From: Cellulomonas sp. NS3
GTDB lineage: Bacteria > Actinomycetota > Actinomycetes > Actinomycetales > Cellulomonadaceae
Assembly (NCBI RefSeq): GCF_024757985.1
Contig: NZ_CP103289.1
Coordinates: 3,100,001-3,164,000 of the forward strand
Direction: 5' to 3'
DNA length: 64,000 bases
Position 1 is the stretch's first letter. Each line of letters starts with the position of its first letter. Both the position numbers and the translations under genes were made by a program. The notes below the pieces were generated by a model. That model was not told the origin of the DNA. It did no database searches and saw nothing but the letters and a program-made list of their open reading frames with translations. Positions 49,922-59,597 of the stretch are shown here, piece after piece.

Positions 49922-50329
49922 GTGCCTGTGCAGCTGCTGTCCCCCGAGTCCATGCTCCAGCCCGTCCCCTACGCCCACGTCTCCGTCTCGACGGGCAGCC
50001 GCCACGTGCACGTCGCCGGGCAGATCGGCCGCGACCCCGACACCGGCGACCTGGCCGACGACCTCACCGGCCAGGTCGCCCAGACGCTGCGCAACACCGC
50101 CCGCGGGCTCGCCGCCGCGGGTGCGACGTTCGCGGACGTCGTGCGCCTGCGCTTCTTCGTCACCCGGTGGTCCCCGGAGAAGATGGGCGAGTTCATGGCG
50201 GGCGTCGACCTCGTGGCCCGCGAGCTCGACCTGCCGCAGCCGATGCCCCCCGCCTCGCTCATCGGTGTCGAGATCCTGTTCGAGGCCGACGTGCTCGTCG
50301 AGGTCGAGGCGTACGCCGTGCTCGACTGA
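49922..50329 (+). CDS. RidA family protein
   Basis: This 135-residue protein has the RidA/YjgF/UK114 trimer fold: HVHVAGQIGRDPDTGDLADD, QVAQTLRNTARGLAAAGATF, VVRLRFFVT and a C-terminal PPASLIGVEILFEADVLVEVEAY, shown by PPASLIGVEILFEADVL. The active Arg of imine deaminases, usually in the R-T/S-C-V strand, is not in its normal place (SLIGVEILF), so another member of the family with a different role is likely. GTG 49922 has AAGGAGACGCTC in front. Divergent from hxlR. Confidence 0.88.
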   Translation: MPVQLLSPESMLQPVPYAHVSVSTGSRHVHVAGQIGRDPDTGDLADDLTGQVAQTLRNTARGLAAAGATFADVVRLRFFVTRWSPEKMGEFMAGVDLVARELDLPQPMPPASLIGVEILFEADVLVEVEAYAVLD

Positions 50330-50413
50330 GGTCCGCCGGACGGGGCGGCTGCTCGCAGCCCGGCTCGAGAGCGCACGAACCGCGCGGCGACCCGCGACGC
50401 GCCCTGCAACGCA

Positions 50414-50450
50414 CGAAGGGCGCCCGACCGGTCCGGTCGAGCGCCCTTCG
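50414..50450 (-). terminator. Hairpin terminator after tRNA-Ala
   Basis: CGAAGGGCGC (50414-50423) and GCGCCCTTCG (50441-50450) form a 10-bp stem, with a further CGACC/GGTCG pairing inside the 17-nt loop. It starts 2 bp after the CCA end of the tRNA and can also stop rightward transcription from the RidA gene. Confidence 0.8.
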
Positions 50451-50452
50451 AG

Positions 50453-50528
50453 TGGTGGAGCTGAGGGGACTCGAACCCCTGACCCCCTGCATGCCATGCA
50501 GGTGCGCTACCAGCTGCGCCACAGCCCC
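50453..50528 (-). tRNA. tRNA-Ala (anticodon GGC)
   Basis: The minus strand folds into a full cloverleaf of 76 nt with encoded CCA. The acceptor pair is GGGGCTG/CAGCTCC (one G-U), the anticodon stem CCTGC/GCAGG has the loop ATGGCAT, giving anticodon GGC for Ala codons GCC/GCU, and the T arm has the standard GGTTCGAGTCC. It stands between the RidA gene and the phosphatase gene on the phosphatase strand. Confidence 0.97.
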
Positions 50529-50607
50529 GTGAAGCCTCACCCCGTGGAGCGAGTCGTCACCGCCCTTGCGGGCGTCGTGAAGTCTAGGCGAGACCTGCCC
50601 CCGAACG

Positions 50608-51282
50608 CTAATCGGGGTCGCGGGCCTCCTGGTCGGGCCCGGCGTTCCAGTCCGCCGACGCGTCGGTCGGTCCCAGGTTGTAGCCCGTGAGCCGCCACGT
50701 GTGCGGGGCGCTCCCCCGGGCCGCACGGAGCTCGGCCCAGTGCGCGTTGCTCACACCGACGATGCCCCGCCAGTCCGCGGGCAGGTCGAGCAGCCCCGCG
50801 ACCCCCAGACCGATCGCCGCGCCGTGCGAGACCACGACGAGCGTGTCGCCGTCGGTGAGGCCGGCGGCGTGCTCGTTGACCGCCTCGACCATGCGGTCCG
50901 CCACGGTCGAGCGCGCCTCGCCGCCCGCGCGGGTCGGCTCACCGCCGGCCGCCCAGGCGGCGTGCTCCTCGGGCCACCGCTCGCCGATCTCGGCGGCCGT
51001 CAGCCCCTCCCAGGCACCGAACGACCGCTCGCGCACGCGCGGGTCGACGACCACGTCGAGCCCCGCCTGCTCCGCGAGCGCCTCGGCCGTCGCCCGGGCG
51101 CGCCCGAGGTCCGACACGACGATCTTCGTCGGCTTGTACCGGGCGAGGAGCGCAGCCGCGGCCGTGCGCGCCTGCCACAGGCCCACGTCGTCGAGCGGGA
51201 TGTCGGACTGGCCCTGGAGCCGGCCCTCCGCGTTGTGCGCGGTCCGTCCGTGCCGCCACAGCAGCAGGCGGCCAGCTCTCAC
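50608..51282 (-). CDS. Histidine phosphatase family protein (phosphoglycerate mutase-like)
   Basis: This 224-residue protein has the catalytic LLLWRHGRTAHN (R-H-G) near residue 10, the second Arg in SDLGRARATAEAL, the acid ERSFGAWEG, and the distal His in VVVSHGAAIG. It dephosphorylates a small metabolite or protein; the exact target is unknown. GTG 51282 overlaps the rsfS stop by 4 bp. In actinobacteria this gene regularly follows rsfS and stands before tRNA-Ala, as it does here. Confidence 0.93.
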   Translation of the reverse strand: MRAGRLLLWRHGRTAHNAEGRLQGQSDIPLDDVGLWQARTAAAALLARYKPTKIVVSDLGRARATAEALAEQAGLDVVVDPRVRERSFGAWEGLTAAEIGERWPEEHAAWAAGGEPTRAGGEARSTVADRMVEAVNEHAAGLTDGDTLVVVSHGAAIGLGVAGLLDLPADWRGIVGVSNAHWAELRAARGSAPHTWRLTGYNLGPTDASADWNAGPDQEARDPD

Positions 51283-51665
51283 TGCACCGCCCCGTCGCCG
51301 TCCCGGATGTCGTCGGGCAGCGGGATCACCGGGCAGTCCTTCCAGAGCCGCTCGAGCGCGTAGTACACGCGGTCGTCGGCGTGCTGCACGTGGACGACGA
51401 CGTCGCCGAAGTCGATGAGCACCCAGCGCCCCTCCGACTTGCCCTCGCGGCGCAGCGGCTTCGAGCCGAGCTTGTGCAGCGACTCCTCGATGGCGTCGAC
51501 GATCGAGCCGACCTGCCGCTCGTTCGTGCCCGAGGCGATGAGGAACACGTCGGTCAGGACGAGCTGCTCGCTCACGTCGAGCGCGATGATCTCGTCGGCC
51601 TTCAGGTCGGCAGCGGCGCGGGCTGCCGCGACGGCGAGCTCGACGGCGCGTTCGGTTGCCGGCAC
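51279..51665 (-). CDS. rsfS: Ribosomal silencing factor RsfS
   Basis: This 128-residue DUF143 protein binds ribosomal protein L14 and blocks joining of the subunits in starvation. The family marks are LKADEIIALDVSEQLVLTDVF, ASGTNERQVGSIVDAI, and GRWVLIDFGDVVVHVQH with the closing YYALERLWKDCP. GTG 51665 is preceded by GAGGAGACCC. It overlaps the phosphatase gene and follows the proline-rich membrane protein by 8 bp, so nadD to the phosphatase form one operon. Confidence 0.96.
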   Translation of the reverse strand: MPATERAVELAVAAARAAADLKADEIIALDVSEQLVLTDVFLIASGTNERQVGSIVDAIEESLHKLGSKPLRREGKSEGRWVLIDFGDVVVHVQHADDRVYYALERLWKDCPVIPLPDDIRDGDGAVQ

Positions 51666-51673
51666 GGGTCTCC

Positions 51674-52954
51674 TCAGGTGGTGGTGGTGTGGCCGACGAC
51701 GGCGCTGGCCGTCGCTGGGGTCGGGGTGGCGCCGGACGCGTCGTCGCTCCCGCGGCTGCCGAGCAGCACGATCAGGAAGCCGAGCACGAACGCGACCAGG
51801 GCGAGCACGAGCAGCTGGAGCCAGGTGTACGGGTGCGACGGGCGCTCGTCGTCCTCGTCGTCGTCCTCGTCGTCCAGGTCGTCGACGGGCCGGGTCGACC
51901 GCACCGGGTCCGGGCGTCCACCGTCCGGGCGCGCGGGGTCGGCCTTCGCGAGCGAGCCCCAGCGCGGACCCGCGGGTGCCTCCTCGGCGGCGGCTGCGCC
52001 CGGCGACCAGGACCCGGCGCCCGACGGGGCGTCGGTCGGGACGGGCGGGGCGTCGACGGTCGTGGCGTCCGCGGGTGCGGCGCCCGCCGCCGCGGCCCAC
52101 GACGGTCCACGCTGCGCGGTCGTCGAACCCCACGGCGCCGGGGCGGCCGCGGGTGCGCTCGGGCTGCTCGTCCGGGTCGGTGCCTGGGGCGCCGGGCCAC
52201 CCGCGGGGGCATCCGCGGGGCCGGCCGGGCCGGCGCCGGGCGAGCCCCACACCGGCGGGCGGGTCGGGGCGGCGGCAGGGACCGCCGGTGCGGGCGCCGC
52301 CGAGCGGACGGGTCCACCGCTGCCGGGGAAGCCGGCGCCGCCGGGCGCGCCCGGGTAGGACGGTGCTGCGCCGGGCCGCTGCGTCGTCGGGCGCTCCTGC
52401 GGCGAGGAACCCCACGCCGCGGGCGCCGCACCTGCCGCACCGGCCCAGCCGGTGCCGCGGGCCGGACCGGGCTGCGCGGCAGCGGGCCGCGCGGGACCGG
52501 GGGCGGTGGGACCGGACGACGACGGGCGCGGAGCCGAGCCAGGACCCGGGTACGACGGACGGGCGGTGCTCGGTGCCGGCCCGGAGGGGCGTGCCTGCGG
52601 CGTGCGGGGCGCTGCTGCCGGTGCCCCCGGCGCGGCGCCCCAGGCACCCGGCGCTGCGCCCGGAGCGCCCGAGGGACGGGCCGGGGCTGCGCCCGGCTGG
52701 GGCGCGCGTGGTCCGGAGGGCTCGAGGGACGTGTCGCGGATCGTGCGGCGCGAGCGCATCGCCGCGGACTCGGCACCCATTCCGGGCACCTGGTACGGCC
52801 CACCGCCTGCGCTGCCGTCGGGCCCGACCGACTGCACGGGCTGGCTGCGCATCGCGCGGCGCGACGGCGGACCGCCGCTGCCCTGCCCGTCGGGGCCGAC
52901 GTCGGTCGTCCGCTCGGCCTCGCGGCGGCGGCGGCGCTCTCCGGGTTCACTCAT
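51674..52954 (-). CDS. Proline/alanine-rich single-pass membrane protein
   Basis: This 426-residue protein has a basic start ([12 protein letters not shown]), a long disordered Pro/Ala/Gly/Ser region of about 330 residues with degenerate repeats of the kind [17 protein letters not shown], an acidic strip ([13 protein letters not shown]) near 365, one membrane helix ([20 protein letters not shown], about 375-397) and a short external Thr-rich tail. An unnamed membrane protein is often found at this place between nadD and rsfS. ATG 52954 overlaps the nadD stop by 8 bp. No function is known; the disordered part should be cytoplasmic. Confidence 0.85.
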   Translation of the reverse strand: MSEPGERRRRREAERTTDVGPDGQGSGGPPSRRAMRSQPVQSVGPDGSAGGGPYQVPGMGAESAAMRSRRTIRDTSLEPSGPRAPQPGAAPARPSGAPGAAPGAWGAAPGAPAAAPRTPQARPSGPAPSTARPSYPGPGSAPRPSSSGPTAPGPARPAAAQPGPARGTGWAGAAGAAPAAWGSSPQERPTTQRPGAAPSYPGAPGGAGFPGSGGPVRSAAPAPAVPAAAPTRPPVWGSPGAGPAGPADAPAGGPAPQAPTRTSSPSAPAAAPAPWGSTTAQRGPSWAAAAGAAPADATTVDAPPVPTDAPSGAGSWSPGAAAAEEAPAGPRWGSLAKADPARPDGGRPDPVRSTRPVDDLDDEDDDEDDERPSHPYTWLQLLVLALVAFVLGFLIVLLGSRGSDDASGATPTPATASAVVGHTTTT

Positions 52955-53549
52955 CGTTACCTCGATACAGACCGTGCTTGGCGATGTACTGGACGACCCC
53001 GTCCGGCACCAGGTACCAGACAGGCGCTCCACCCCGAGCGCGTGCGCGGACGTCGGACGAGGAGATCGCGAGGGCGGGGATCTCCTGCTGGCTGACCCTG
53101 TCCGCAGGCAGCCCGTCGGTGGACAGCGTGTGCCCCGGTCGGTTGACGGCCACGAAGTGCGCCATCTCGAACAGCTCGTCGGGCGCCTTCCAGCTGAGGA
53201 TCTGCTCGATCGCGTCCGCGCCCGTGATGAAGAACAGCTCTGCGTCGGGCCGCGCCTCGTGCAGGTCGCGCAGCGTGTCGACCGTGTACGTCAGCCCGGC
53301 GCGGTCGACGTCGACCCGGCTCACCGTGAAGCGCGGGTTCGACGCGGTCGCGATGACCGTCATGAGGTACCGGTGCTCGGCGGGCGTGACGTCCTGGTGC
53401 TGCTTGAACGTCGGCTGCCCCGTCGGCACGAAGACGACCTCGTCGAGCTCGAACTCCGCGGCGACCTCGCTCGCGGCGACCAGGTGCCCGTGGTGGACGG
53501 GGTCGAACGTGCCACCCATCACGCCGAGCCGCAGTCGTCGCTGGGTCAT
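52947..53549 (-). CDS. nadD: Nicotinate-nucleotide adenylyltransferase
   Basis: This 200-residue nucleotidyltransferase joins nicotinate mononucleotide and ATP to deaminated NAD in NAD synthesis. The family marks are complete: [16 protein letters not shown] with its H-x-[23 protein letters not shown], and the second ATP motif ISSSDVRAR near the end. The start ATG 53549 lies 56 bp after the small membrane gene. The 3' end overlaps the next gene. Confidence 0.97.
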   Translation of the reverse strand: MTQRRLRLGVMGGTFDPVHHGHLVAASEVAAEFELDEVVFVPTGQPTFKQHQDVTPAEHRYLMTVIATASNPRFTVSRVDVDRAGLTYTVDTLRDLHEARPDAELFFITGADAIEQILSWKAPDELFEMAHFVAVNRPGHTLSTDGLPADRVSQQEIPALAISSSDVRARARGGAPVWYLVPDGVVQYIAKHGLYRGNDE

Positions 53550-53605
53550 CGGTCGGGTTCCTCGCTCTCGTCCTCGCTGGCTGGTCGCAGGCTGGTCGCT
53601 GGCGC

Positions 53606-53758
53606 TCAGTGGCGGGTGCCGACGCTCCGGAACGCGTAGGTCACGAGCAGCATCGCGATCAGGCCGCCGAATGCGGAGAGCCCGAAGACGACCGGGGAGA
53701 CGGTCAGTGCGGTGCCGTGCTCGGCGTATTCCTGGGTGGCCAGCAGAACGGAGTGCAC
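53606..53758 (-). CDS. 50-residue single-pass membrane protein
   Basis: GTG 53758 follows AGGAGGATCGAC, an excellent ribosome site. The product has a short external or cytoplasmic start ([18 protein letters not shown]), one membrane helix ([20 protein letters not shown]) and a basic end. Small proteins of this size are found between proA and nadD in related genomes to my knowledge. Function unknown. The frame extends upstream without sense, so the short form is real. Confidence 0.8.
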   Translation of the reverse strand: MHSVLLATQEYAEHGTALTVSPVVFGLSAFGGLIAMLLVTYAFRSVGTRH

Positions 53759-53819
53759 GTCGATCCTCCTGAGAAGGCTGTTCGTCGGAGCGACCAGTGT
53801 CGCATGTCCGGGTCGGGCG

Positions 53820-55184
53820 TCAGGCTCGGACGTGCCCGTCGCCGTGCACGACCCACTTCGTCGTCGTGAGCTCCCCGAGCCCCATCGGACCCCGGGCGTG
53901 CAGCTTCTGCGTCGAGATCCCGATCTCGGCGCCGAGCCCGAACTGGCCGCCGTCGGTGAACCGGGTCGAGGCGTTGACCATGATCGCCGCGGAGTCCAGC
54001 TCGGCGACGAACCGCTCGGACGCCGCGAGGTCGCGCGTGACGATGGCCTCGGTGTGCCCCGAGGTCCACGTCCGGATGTGCTCGAGCGCGGCGTCGAGGT
54101 CGGGCACGACCCGCACCGCCAGGTCGAGCGAGAGGTACTCGGTCGCCCAGTCCTCGTCGGTCGCGGGCACGACGTCGACGTCGTCGGGCGCGAGGCCCGC
54201 GGTCGCGTCGTCGCCGTGCACGACGACCCCGGCCTCCGCGAGCGCGACGAGCGCGGACGGCAGGAACGCGGGCGCCGCGTCGGCGTGCACGAGCAGCGTC
54301 TCGGCGGCGTTGCACACCCCGACGCGCTGGGTCTTGGAGTTGAGCAGGATCGCGAGCGCGGTCGCGGGGTCCGCGCTCGCGTCGACGTAGACGTGGCAGT
54401 TGCCGACACCGGTCTCGATGACGGGGACGGTCGACTCTTGCACCACGGTGCGGATGAGGTCGGCTCCCCCGCGCGGGACGAGGACGTCGACGAGCCCGCG
54501 CGCGTGCATGAGCGCGACGGCTCCGGGGCGGCCGTGCGCGTCGATGGACTGCACGAGGTCGGCCGGCAGGCCGAGGGAGGTGAGCGCGCGCCCGAGGACG
54601 TCGACGACGACCTCGTTGCTGCGCGCCGCGGCCGAGCCACCGCGCAGGATCACCGCGTTGCCGCTCTTGAGCGCGAGCCCGGCGGCGTCCACGGTCACGT
54701 TGGGGCGGGCCTCGTAGATCATCCCGACGACACCCATCGGCACGCGCACCTGGCGCAACCGCAGGCCGTTCGGGAGCGTCGAGCCTCGCACGACCTCGCC
54801 GACCGGGTCGGGCAGCGCCGCGAGCTCGCGCAGGGCGTCGGCGATCGCCCCGAGGCGCTCGTCGGTCAGCGCGAGCCGGTCGAGCAGCCCCGGGGACGTG
54901 CCGTTCGCGCGGCCCCGCTCGAGGTCCTCGGCGTTCGCGGCGACGATCTCGGCCGAGGCGGCGACGAGCGCGTCCGCGAGCGCGAGCAGCGCCGCGTCCT
55001 TGGTGGCCCGGGTCGCGGTCGCGAGCGCGCGCGAGGCGACCTTGGCGCGACGGGCGACGTCGAGGACGGCCTCGGTGACGTCCGTGCCCGGTCCGGCCGG
55101 GTCCGCCGCCGGCGACGGCTGCGGTGCGGCGAGGGGGGCCGCTCCGGGCGCGGCGGCCGACGTCGTCTCGAGCGAGGTGGTCAT
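53820..55184 (-). CDS. proA: Glutamate-5-semialdehyde dehydrogenase (gamma-glutamyl phosphate reductase)
   Basis: This 454-residue enzyme uses NADPH to reduce glutamyl phosphate to the semialdehyde in proline synthesis. Marks are [20 protein letters not shown], shown by [30 protein letters not shown] for cofactor, the catalytic Cys in [12 protein letters not shown], and the C-terminal [18 protein letters not shown]. An N-terminal Ala/Pro extension of about 33 residues precedes the core. ATG 55184 is used. It is separated from proB by a GNAT gene, which is less usual than direct proB-proA adjacency. Confidence 0.97.
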   Translation of the reverse strand: MTTSLETTSAAAPGAAPLAAPQPSPAADPAGPGTDVTEAVLDVARRAKVASRALATATRATKDAALLALADALVAASAEIVAANAEDLERGRANGTSPGLLDRLALTDERLGAIADALRELAALPDPVGEVVRGSTLPNGLRLRQVRVPMGVVGMIYEARPNVTVDAAGLALKSGNAVILRGGSAAARSNEVVVDVLGRALTSLGLPADLVQSIDAHGRPGAVALMHARGLVDVLVPRGGADLIRTVVQESTVPVIETGVGNCHVYVDASADPATALAILLNSKTQRVGVCNAAETLLVHADAAPAFLPSALVALAEAGVVVHGDDATAGLAPDDVDVVPATDEDWATEYLSLDLAVRVVPDLDAALEHIRTWTSGHTEAIVTRDLAASERFVAELDSAAIMVNASTRFTDGGQFGLGAEIGISTQKLHARGPMGLGELTTTKWVVHGDGHVRA

Positions 55185-55257
55185 CCGGCCAGGGTAGCCC
55201 CGCAGGCAGCGGCGCACGGGAGCCTCCCGCGGTCCGGACAGCCGCGGCCGTCGGCCG

Positions 55258-55815
55258 TCAGGCGATGCCGGCCCGGGCGAGCGAGGCCCCGACGCGCGAG
55301 GTGTCCACCGGGCTCGCGTAGCACTCGCCCTCGTGCCCGCCGAACGGCGCGACGCGGACCCAGCCGTCGTGCACGCACAGCGCCCGCAGCTCGTGCAGCT
55401 CGTCGGCGACGCCCATGACGATCTCGGCGACGCCGGCGGCACGCGCGAACTCGTCGAGCTCGGCGAGCACGCGACGCGCGAGACCGCGCCGGCGCCGCAC
55501 GGGGACGACGTAGAGCCGGGTCACCTCGTAGCGGCCGTCGTGCTCCTGGAGCGACGCCGTCGCCACGGCGTCGCTGCCGTCGTACACGAGGACGGTGAGC
55601 AGCACCGACGACGGGTCGGTCCCGTCGGGACGGGCACGGCGCTGACCCGGACCGCCCGCCGTGGGCGCCGAGCGGTGGCGCAGCTCGTCGGCGAGACGCT
55701 CGCGCAGCTCGGCGGCGTGCGGGTGCCCCCAGGCGGCGATCCGGGTGCGCAGCTCGTCGCGCAGGACCGACGGAGCCTGGTCGGGGAACGGGGTGTGCAC
55801 CGGCTCGGCCATCAT
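55258..55815 (-). CDS. GNAT family N-acetyltransferase
   Basis: This 185-residue acetyltransferase has [22 protein letters not shown], shown by [20 protein letters not shown], then [22 protein letters not shown] with the acetyl-CoA loop RRRRGLARR, and [10 protein letters not shown] with CYASP near the end. The double ATG at 55815/55812 has no ribosome site but overlaps the stop of a 32-residue upstream frame that has one (55910). The substrate is unknown. It sits between proB and proA. Confidence 0.83.
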   Translation of the reverse strand: MMAEPVHTPFPDQAPSVLRDELRTRIAAWGHPHAAELRERLADELRHRSAPTAGGPGQRRARPDGTDPSSVLLTVLVYDGSDAVATASLQEHDGRYEVTRLYVVPVRRRRGLARRVLAELDEFARAAGVAEIVMGVADELHELRALCVHDGWVRVAPFGGHEGECYASPVDTSRVGASLARAGIA

Positions 55816-55910
55816 CGCCGCGCCCGCGTCGGTGCGAGGTCGGCGCGGCAGCCGCCGCCCGCCGACGCCGGTGGGCGCTGCTCGGGCGCGCGCGTGCGAT
55901 CCGTGCTCAT
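55812..55910 (-). CDS. Possible 32-residue leader peptide for translational coupling
   Basis: ATG 55910 follows GAGGGGGACAC, a fair ribosome site. The product (MSTDRTRAPEQRPPASAG, then [14 protein letters not shown]) is Arg/Ala-rich and not recognised. Its TGA overlaps the ATG ATG of the GNAT gene, which itself lacks a ribosome site. This fits a leader that delivers ribosomes, but it could be chance or a shifted true start. Confidence 0.35.
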   Translation of the reverse strand: MSTDRTRAPEQRPPASAGGGCRADLAPTRARR

Positions 55911-56120
55911 GTGTCCCCCTCGACGACGTGCCCGCGGTGGACGGGCAGGTGCAGCGCTGCGTCGGCGCCGGCCGCACCCGGACGTGAGTCGGGCGGCCGG
56001 GACCGTACGCGACCGCCGCCGAACCTAGGCCTGGGGCCGCGCCGGGGTCAACACGTCGAGCCGGTGCCGCCCGCATCCCGAGACCGGGCGACGCGGGAGG
56101 GGTGTCCGGCGGGAGCGGCG

Positions 56121-57284
56121 TCAGCGCGGTCGCGGCACCGCCGACGCGCGGCGTCGGACGAGCACGAGGTCGTCGCGGTGCACGACGGCCCGGTCGTATC
56201 CCGGCCCGAGCTCGGCGCGCAGGTCCGACGTCGTGCGCCCGAGCAGGCCCGGGACCTCCTGCGAGGAGTACGCCGCGAGCCCGCGGGCGACGACGGTCCC
56301 GTCGGGGGCGGTCAGCGCCACCGGGTCGCCCGCCTCGAAGTCGCCCTCGACCGCGGTGACCCCGGCGGGCAGGAGCGACGTCCGGCGCTCCACGACCGCC
56401 CGCACCGCACCGTCGTCGAGCACGAGCCGCCCGCGCGTGCGGGCCGCGTGCGCGAGCCACAGCAGCCGCGTGGACGCGCGGCGCCCCGTCGCGGCGAACC
56501 ACGTCCCGACGTCCTCGCCCGCGAGCGCCGCACGGGCGTTCGCGGCCGACGTGAGCACGACCGGGATCCCGGAGCCCGAGGCGATCGACACCGACTCGAG
56601 CTTGGTCACCATGCCCCCCGTGCCGACGGCGCTCCCCCGTGCCGTCACGTCGACGCCCGCGACGTCGTGCTCGCCGCGGACCTCGGGGATCCGCACGGAG
56701 CCGGGCCGCGACGGCGGGCCCGTGTGCAGCCCGTCCACGTCGGTGAGCAGCACGAGCGCGTGCGCGCGCACGAGGTGCGAGACGAGGGCGGCGAGCCGGT
56801 CGTTGTCGCCGAACCGGATCTCGTCGGTCGCGACCGTGTCGTTCTCGTTGACGATCGGGACGACGCCCAGGTCGAGCAGCCGCTCGAGCGCGCGCTGGGC
56901 GTTGCGGTAGTGCCCGCGCCGGACGGTGTCGTCCGCGGTGAGCAGCACCTGCCCGACCCGGATGCCCCGGTCCGCGAACGCCCTCGCGTAGTGCGCGACG
57001 AGCAGCCCCTGCCCCACCGACGCGGCGGCCTGCTGGGTCGCGAGGTCGCGCGGGCGTGCCGGCAGCCCGAGCGGGCCGATCCCGGCGGCGATCGCACCCG
57101 ACGAGACCAGCACGACCTGACCGCCGGCGGCGTGCCGGTCGGCGAGCACCTCGGCGAGCGCACGCACGCGCTCGGGGTCGAGGTGCCCGTCGGGCGTCGT
57201 GAGCGACGACGAGCCGACCTTGACGACGACCCGGACGGCGTCGGGCAGCTCGCGTCGGTGCAGGAGGGGGGCGGCAGCACTCAC
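56121..57284 (-). CDS. proB: Glutamate 5-kinase
   Basis: This 387-residue enzyme makes glutamyl phosphate from glutamate and ATP, the first step of proline synthesis. The amino acid kinase domain has VVVKVGSSSLTTPDG, VLVSSGAIAAGIG, IVNENDTVATDEIRFGDNDR, shown by NENDTVATDEIRFGDNDRLA, and GTGGMVTKLESVSIA. A C-terminal PUA domain follows (about 285-370, GDPVALTAPDGTVVARGL). GTG 57284 is chosen as the family start; the frame is open further upstream without homology. It is 28 bp after obgE. Confidence 0.97.
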   Translation of the reverse strand: MSAAAPLLHRRELPDAVRVVVKVGSSSLTTPDGHLDPERVRALAEVLADRHAAGGQVVLVSSGAIAAGIGPLGLPARPRDLATQQAAASVGQGLLVAHYARAFADRGIRVGQVLLTADDTVRRGHYRNAQRALERLLDLGVVPIVNENDTVATDEIRFGDNDRLAALVSHLVRAHALVLLTDVDGLHTGPPSRPGSVRIPEVRGEHDVAGVDVTARGSAVGTGGMVTKLESVSIASGSGIPVVLTSAANARAALAGEDVGTWFAATGRRASTRLLWLAHAARTRGRLVLDDGAVRAVVERRTSLLPAGVTAVEGDFEAGDPVALTAPDGTVVARGLAAYSSQEVPGLLGRTTSDLRAELGPGYDRAVVHRDDLVLVRRRASAVPRPR

Positions 57285-57312
57285 GGACGCATTGTGCCCG
57301 TCCCGGCCGCCG

Positions 57313-58827
57313 TCAGGACTCGTCGGTCCAGACGCCGGCCTCGCGCTCGGTCCACAGCTCGGCGCGCGCCTCCGCCTTGGCGTCCATGCGCTCCTTGTAC
57401 TCGACGCGCTTCTCACCACGCGTGGGGCGCGAGCGCTCCTCGATGCGCAGGTCCGTCCCGCGCGGGCCCCCGAGCAGCTCCGAGCCCGTCAGGAGCGTCG
57501 GCTCCCAGTCGAACACGACCGCCTTGGGCCCGTCGCCGATGACGACCTCCGCGCCCGCGACGGCGCCCGCGGCGAACAGCTTCTCCTCGACCCCGAGCCG
57601 CGCGAGGCGGTCCGCGAGGTAGCCGACGGCCTCGTCGTTCGTGAAGTCCGTCTGGCGCACCCACCGCTCCGGCTTGACCCCGCGGATCTGGAAGTAGTCG
57701 TGCGGGCCGTCGGTGCGCTTCGTGACCGTGAACCCGGACTCGTCGACCGCCCTGGGCCGCAGGACGACGCGCGTCGGCTCGGGCTGGGGTGCCTCACGCC
57801 GCGCCTGCTCGACGAGCTCCGCGAGGGCGAACGTCAGGGGGCGCAGGCCCTCGTGGCTCACCGCGGAGATCTCGAAGACCTGCAGGCCGCGCGCCTCGAG
57901 GTCCGGCTTGACGAGGTCGGCGAGCTCGCGCGCCTCGGGGACGTCGATCTTGTTGAGCACGACCATGCGCAGGCGCTCCATGAGCGGCACCCGGCCGCCC
58001 TCGATGCCGATGTCTCCGCCGTACGCCGCGAGCTCGTGCTCGATCACGTCGAGGTCGCTCAGCGGGTCGCGGCCCGGCTCGAGGGTCGCGCAGTCGAGCA
58101 CGTGCACGAGCACCGCGCACCGCTCGATGTGCCGCAGGAACTCCAGGCCGAGACCCTTGCCCTCGCTCGCGCCGGGGATCAGCCCCGGCACGTCCGCGAC
58201 GGTGTAGCGCGACGAGCCGGCCTGCACCACGCCGAGGTTCGGGACGAGCGTCGTGAACGGGTAGTCCGCGATCTTGGGCCGCGCCGCCGACATCGCGGCG
58301 ACGAGGCTCGACTTGCCGGCGCTCGGGTAGCCGATGAGTGCGACGTCCGCGATCGTCTTGAGCTCGAGCACGACGTCCTGGGTGTCGCCGGGCTCCCCGA
58401 GCAGCGCGAAGCCGGGCGCCTTGCGCTTCGGCGACGCGATGGCGGAGTTGCCGAGCCCGCCGTGGCCGCCGGCCGCGACGACGTACCGGGCGCCGGTCCC
58501 GACGAGGTCGGCGAGCACCTCGCCCGTCGGCGACTTCACGACGGTGCCGTCGGGCACTCCCAGCACGAGGTCCTCGCCCGTGAAGCCCTGGCGGTAGTTG
58601 CCCATGCCCTGACCCCCCGACGGGGCGTGCTTGTGGGGCGAGTGGTGGTACTCGAGCAGCGTCGTGACCTGCGGGTCGACCTCGAGGATGATGCTGCCCC
58701 CGTGGCCGCCGTTGCCGCCGTCCGGGCCGGCGAGCGGCTTGAACTTCTCGCGGCGGATGGAGACGCAACCGTGCCCACCGTCACCGCCGGTGGCGTGCAG
58801 CACGACACGGTCGACGAACGTCGCCAT
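57313..58827 (-). CDS. obgE: GTPase ObgE/CgtA
   Basis: This 504-residue GTPase acts in late 50S ribosome assembly. A Gly-rich Obg domain (1-158, [26 protein letters not shown]) comes first. The G domain has [12 protein letters not shown] (G1), [13 protein letters not shown] (G2), [13 protein letters not shown] (G3), LNKIDVPEA (G4) and [12 protein letters not shown] (G5). The OCT domain typical of Gram-positive Obg follows (about 340-425, [13 protein letters not shown]), then a charged C-terminal tail of about 70 residues. It is preceded by a terminator after rpmA, so it may have its own promoter. Confidence 0.98.
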   Translation of the reverse strand: MATFVDRVVLHATGGDGGHGCVSIRREKFKPLAGPDGGNGGHGGSIILEVDPQVTTLLEYHHSPHKHAPSGGQGMGNYRQGFTGEDLVLGVPDGTVVKSPTGEVLADLVGTGARYVVAAGGHGGLGNSAIASPKRKAPGFALLGEPGDTQDVVLELKTIADVALIGYPSAGKSSLVAAMSAARPKIADYPFTTLVPNLGVVQAGSSRYTVADVPGLIPGASEGKGLGLEFLRHIERCAVLVHVLDCATLEPGRDPLSDLDVIEHELAAYGGDIGIEGGRVPLMERLRMVVLNKIDVPEARELADLVKPDLEARGLQVFEISAVSHEGLRPLTFALAELVEQARREAPQPEPTRVVLRPRAVDESGFTVTKRTDGPHDYFQIRGVKPERWVRQTDFTNDEAVGYLADRLARLGVEEKLFAAGAVAGAEVVIGDGPKAVVFDWEPTLLTGSELLGGPRGTDLRIEERSRPTRGEKRVEYKERMDAKAEARAELWTEREAGVWTDES

Positions 58828-58909
58828 CGGACACCTCTTCCCGGAGCCGGTCGGGCCCCGTGCATGACCACCGCGGAGGATCCCGGTGGGTCGATCCTGA
58901 CACGACGAA

Positions 58910-58934
58910 GGGGCGCACCGCCTCGGTGCGCCCC
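58910..58934 (-). terminator. Hairpin terminator between rpmA and obgE
   Basis: GGGGCGCACCG and CGGTGCGCCCC (58910-58920, 58924-58934) form an 11-bp stem with a CCT loop, 23 bp after the rpmA stop. It should reduce read-through of the ribosomal protein transcript into obgE. Confidence 0.85.
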
Positions 58935-58957
58935 TCCGACGAACGTGCTGTGGTGGC

Positions 58958-59212
58958 TCAGGCCGCCGTCACGATGTCGATGACCTTGCGGCCACGACGC
59001 GTGCCGAACGTCACGGCACCCGGCGCGAGCGCGAACAGGGTGTCGTCACCCCCGCGGCCGACGTTGATGCCGGGGTGGAAGTGCGTGCCGCGCTGGCGGA
59101 CGATGATCTCGCCGGCCTTGACGACCTGACCGCCGAAGCGCTTGACGCCGAGACGCTGCGCGTTGGAGTCGCGACCGTTGCGCGAGGAGCTCGCGCCCTT
59201 CTTGTGTGCCAT
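58958..59212 (-). CDS. rpmA: 50S ribosomal protein L27
   Basis: This 84-residue protein starts [20 protein letters not shown] and has [20 protein letters not shown] and [13 protein letters not shown], the standard L27 order. The start is not of the form with a cleaved N-terminal extension, so its N-terminus reaches toward the peptidyl transferase centre directly. It follows rplU after 61 bp in the same transcript. Confidence 0.99.
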   Translation of the reverse strand: MAHKKGASSSRNGRDSNAQRLGVKRFGGQVVKAGEIIVRQRGTHFHPGINVGRGGDDTLFALAPGAVTFGTRRGRKVIDIVTAA

Positions 59213-59273
59213 GACGAACCTGCTTTCGTGCTCAGAGACGGGGAGGAGCCGCAGCCGACGGAGCCGCGCGCAC

Positions 59274-59597
59274 TCAGTTGTCGATGCCGGTGACCTTCAG
59301 GCGGGTCAGCTGCTGACGGTGACCCTGGCGCTTGCGGTAGCCGGTCTTGTTCTTGTACTTGAGGATGTCGATCTTCGGGCCCTTCTCGGCCCGCACGACC
59401 TCCGCCGTGACCTTCACCTTGGCGAGGTCCTGGGCGTCGGTCGTGACCTTGTCCCCGTCCACGAGCAGCAGCGCCGTGAGCTCCACGGTCGAGCCGGCCT
59501 GCGCGGCGAGACGGTCGACGACGACGACGTCGCCGACGGCGACCTTCTCCTGGCGGCCGCCAGCCTTCACGATCGCGTACACCACGTTGCTGCTCAT
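59274..59597 (-). CDS. rplU: 50S ribosomal protein L21
   Basis: This 107-residue L21 has [40 protein letters not shown], and [15 protein letters not shown] at the end. ATG 59597 adds five residues (MSSNV) before the usual start of the fold; a GTG inside is an alternative. It is the first gene of the rplU-rpmA transcript, with a leader of about 140 nt. Confidence 0.99.
   Translation of the reverse strand: MSSNVVYAIVKAGGRQEKVAVGDVVVVDRLAAQAGSTVELTALLLVDGDKVTTDAQDLAKVKVTAEVVRAEKGPKIDILKYKNKTGYRKRQGHRQQLTRLKVTGIDN

Noticed and set aside
5029-50452. A duplicate of the tRNA-Ala 3' end as an attachment site for an island
   Set aside because: Reading the stretch I saw no second copy of the T-arm and acceptor sequence and no integrase or transposase gene.
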